DNA of 5,446 nucleotides, taken from DATKGQ01 sp035510715 (GTDB lineage: Bacteria; Patescibacteriota; Saccharimonadia; Saccharimonadales; UBA4665). Location of the stretch: positions 1-5,446 of the forward strand of contig DATKGQ010000001.1 of the NCBI GenBank assembly GCA_035510715.1, in the 5' to 3' direction. The position numbers and the translations under genes are program-made. How positions within the stretch are numbered: position 1 is the first letter of the stretch; each line of letters begins with the position of its first letter. Shown one piece after another: positions 4,658 through 5,446 of this stretch. The notes under the pieces were generated by a model. That model was not told where the DNA came from, ran no database searches, and was given only the letters and a program-made list of their open reading frames with translations.

Positions 4658-4972
4658 TTACTGGTGAAGCTGTTGGTCATGCGTCTGGCACTCTTGACGC
4701 GCAAAGTTGGATACAAACTGTGAGCATTGCAGGACATTATTATAGTTGCTCATTAACCGATGGATGTCTTGCCCCTCTTTATTCTCAATAAGATTGTATT
4801 GCTGGGAATTTTGATTGATAGCACCATTGTAGTGAATAGCATCAGCTAAACGGACGACTGCTCCGGTTATAAGAATAGCAATGAGAATCACCAGCCAGAA
4901 GCGCCAGTTAAATTGTTTACGCCGGTATTGGGGGAGCGGAGTGTATAGCTTGATTTTTTCAATATTTGACAT
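4658..4972 (-). CDS. Small single-pass membrane protein
   Basis: A 104-aa protein on the minus strand, the only gene here in that orientation. A 20-residue basic, Tyr/Pro-containing N-terminus (PLPQYRRKQ) precedes one hydrophobic helix at about 24-42. The outer domain of about 60 residues is rich in Asn and Gln, looks helical (NLIENKEGQDIHRLMSNYNN) and has two cysteines, C83 and C95, that could form one disulfide. The positive-inside rule puts the N-terminus in the cytoplasm. There is no lipobox. No Shine-Dalgarno sequence lies upstream of the ATG at 4972-4970. A TAAATT reading leftwards at 4986-4981 could be its -10 box, giving a leader of only one or two bases, but the -35 is poor. It has no recognisable family. 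It is a real gene if judged by its protein-like layout and lack of a competing frame. Confidence 0.75.
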   Translation of the reverse strand: MSNIEKIKLYTPLPQYRRKQFNWRFWLVILIAILITGAVVRLADAIHYNGAINQNSQQYNLIENKEGQDIHRLMSNYNNVLQCSQFVSNFARQECQTHDQQLHQ

Positions 4973-5088
4973 AGTTACTTAATTTATGAATCAGCCTAGT
5001 TATTATGACACTGCAGCAAGATATTTGAATAAATAAATCAGGCAATTATACCCACAAGCCATACTAATTTATAGTAAACCAAGAGGTA

Positions 5089-5094
5089 TATACT
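5089..5094 (+). promoter_or_regulatory. -10 box of the 51-aa protein gene (leaderless)
   Basis: TATACT at 5089-5094 is followed by six bases and then the ATG at 5101, reproducing the box and the spacing of the toxin-antitoxin promoter. There is no convincing -35 box and no TG extension. The hexamer alone would be weak evidence, but the repeated geometry raises it. Confidence 0.5.
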
Positions 5095-5100
5095 GAATGT

Positions 5101-5256
5101 ATGCAACGCAATAAACCTAAGCTTAGTAAAAAAGATATAGATTGGCAGGAGAAACTAAACAATAAAGTTAAAATAGAAAAGGTTGAGCTTAATCATCCAC
5201 AAGGTAAAGAAAGATTTGATAAAATCATTCGTTGTTTTAGAAACAAGAAATCGTAG
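5101..5256 (+). CDS. 51-aa basic protein of unknown function
   Basis: A short frame reads from ATG 5101 to TAG 5254-5256. The product is highly charged and strongly basic (about 16 Lys/Arg against 7 Asp/Glu) with no hydrophobic segment, so it is cytoplasmic and could bind nucleic acid or ribosomes. It begins MQRNKPKLSKKDIDWQEKL, has a Lys/Glu/Val-rich middle and ends with a probable amphipathic helix (GKERFDKIIRCFRNKK, residues 35-50) with one cysteine at 45. Support comes from the TATACT placed six bases before the start codon and from a second TAG straight after the stop. I prefer ATG 5101 to the out-of-frame ATG at 5097, which opens no comparable frame. No family recognised, and being so short it could still be spurious. 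Confidence 0.6.
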   Translation: MQRNKPKLSKKDIDWQEKLNNKVKIEKVELNHPQGKERFDKIIRCFRNKKS

Positions 5257-5276
5257 TAGTCGACACTATATCGGCA

Positions 5277-5304
5277 TTGTCTAAGTAGCTACAAGTGCTA
5301 TATT
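5277..5304 (+). promoter_or_regulatory. Promoter of the gene at the right edge
   Basis: TTGTCT at 5277-5282 and an extended -10, TGC TATATT (5296-5304), are spaced by 16 bases. The predicted start near 5311 is about three bases before the ATG at 5314, another near-leaderless arrangement. Confidence 0.5.
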
Positions 5305-5313
5305 TAAAATGAT

Positions 5314-5446
5314 ATGGATAATCAAAACCAAGATATTGAAAATCCGCAAACTGAAAGTATAACTAGTCCGGTTCGGGGTCAAGTTGCAGGACAACCACCC
5401 GTTGTGTCTAGTGATAACCAACCATTAAATTACTCTCCTTCTGTAA
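5314..5446 (+). CDS. N-terminus of a Gln/Pro/Ser/Asn-rich protein (partial)
   Basis: The frame opens at ATG 5314 and runs to the window edge without a stop, giving 44 residues. The visible part is low in hydrophobic residues and rich in Gln, Asn, Pro, Ser and Thr (MDNQNQDIENPQTESITS, later GQPPVVSSDNQP), so it is probably a disordered cytoplasmic head. In Patescibacteria such heads often precede one or more membrane helices, but none is visible here. The promoter immediately upstream supports the start. No function can be inferred. Confidence 0.6.
   Translation, partial: MDNQNQDIENPQTESITSPVRGQVAGQPPVVSSDNQPLNYSPSV

Noticed and set aside
1..5446. CRISPR array, insertion sequence, phage genes or origin
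   Set aside because: No regularly spaced direct repeats, transposase-like protein, terminal inverted repeats or clustered DnaA-box-like sites were seen on reading through.

Overview
The window looks like a piece of a small, moderately AT-rich bacterial chromosome, most probably from the Candidate Phyla Radiation / Patescibacteria, with Saccharibacteria (TM7) as my best guess. The reasons are indirect. Several genes have a -10 box placed so that transcription should begin at or within a few bases of the start codon (leaderless or near-leaderless mRNAs). There are many short single-gene units and small orphan membrane or surface proteins. TGA is used as a stop (at 497-499 and 2775-2777), which argues against the SR1/Gracilibacteria code in which UGA means glycine. 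No protein here fixes the taxonomy by itself.

Layout. Positions 1-218 hold a promoter and two tandem tRNA genes, tRNA-Gly(UCC) and tRNA-Arg(UCU), one base apart and both with an encoded CCA end. Positions 227-834 hold a type II toxin-antitoxin module with its own strong promoter and a perfect inverted repeat over the -10 box: a ribbon-helix-helix antitoxin followed, with a 4-base overlap, by a MazF/PemK-family endoribonuclease. Positions 835-1064 are non-coding apart from a promoter. Next come an unrecognised 324-aa soluble protein (1065-2039), a single-pass surface-type protein with six cysteines (2115-2777), a NUDIX hydrolase with an enlarged Nudix box (2863-3393) and a YbjQ/UPF0145 protein (3468-3803). 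Directly after ybjQ lies a small membrane-anchored CxC-x12-CxC protein whose reading frame breaks at a T-TTT-TTA heptamer (3804-4027). A six-helix membrane protein (4055-4624) is followed by a convergent single-pass membrane protein on the minus strand (4658-4972), a 51-aa basic protein (5101-5256) and the start of a Gln/Pro/Ser/Asn-rich protein that leaves the window (5314-5446).

How the genes work together. Only the toxin-antitoxin pair is clearly one functional unit. ybjQ and the small Cys protein may be co-transcribed. The rest look like independent monocistronic genes with their own promoters. I see no insertion sequence, CRISPR array, origin or phage gene. No undescribed multi-gene system is evident. 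The most notable signals are the uniform leaderless start geometry, the frame break on a canonical slippery heptamer, the Nudix-box insertion and the mismatched anticodon stems of both tRNAs.
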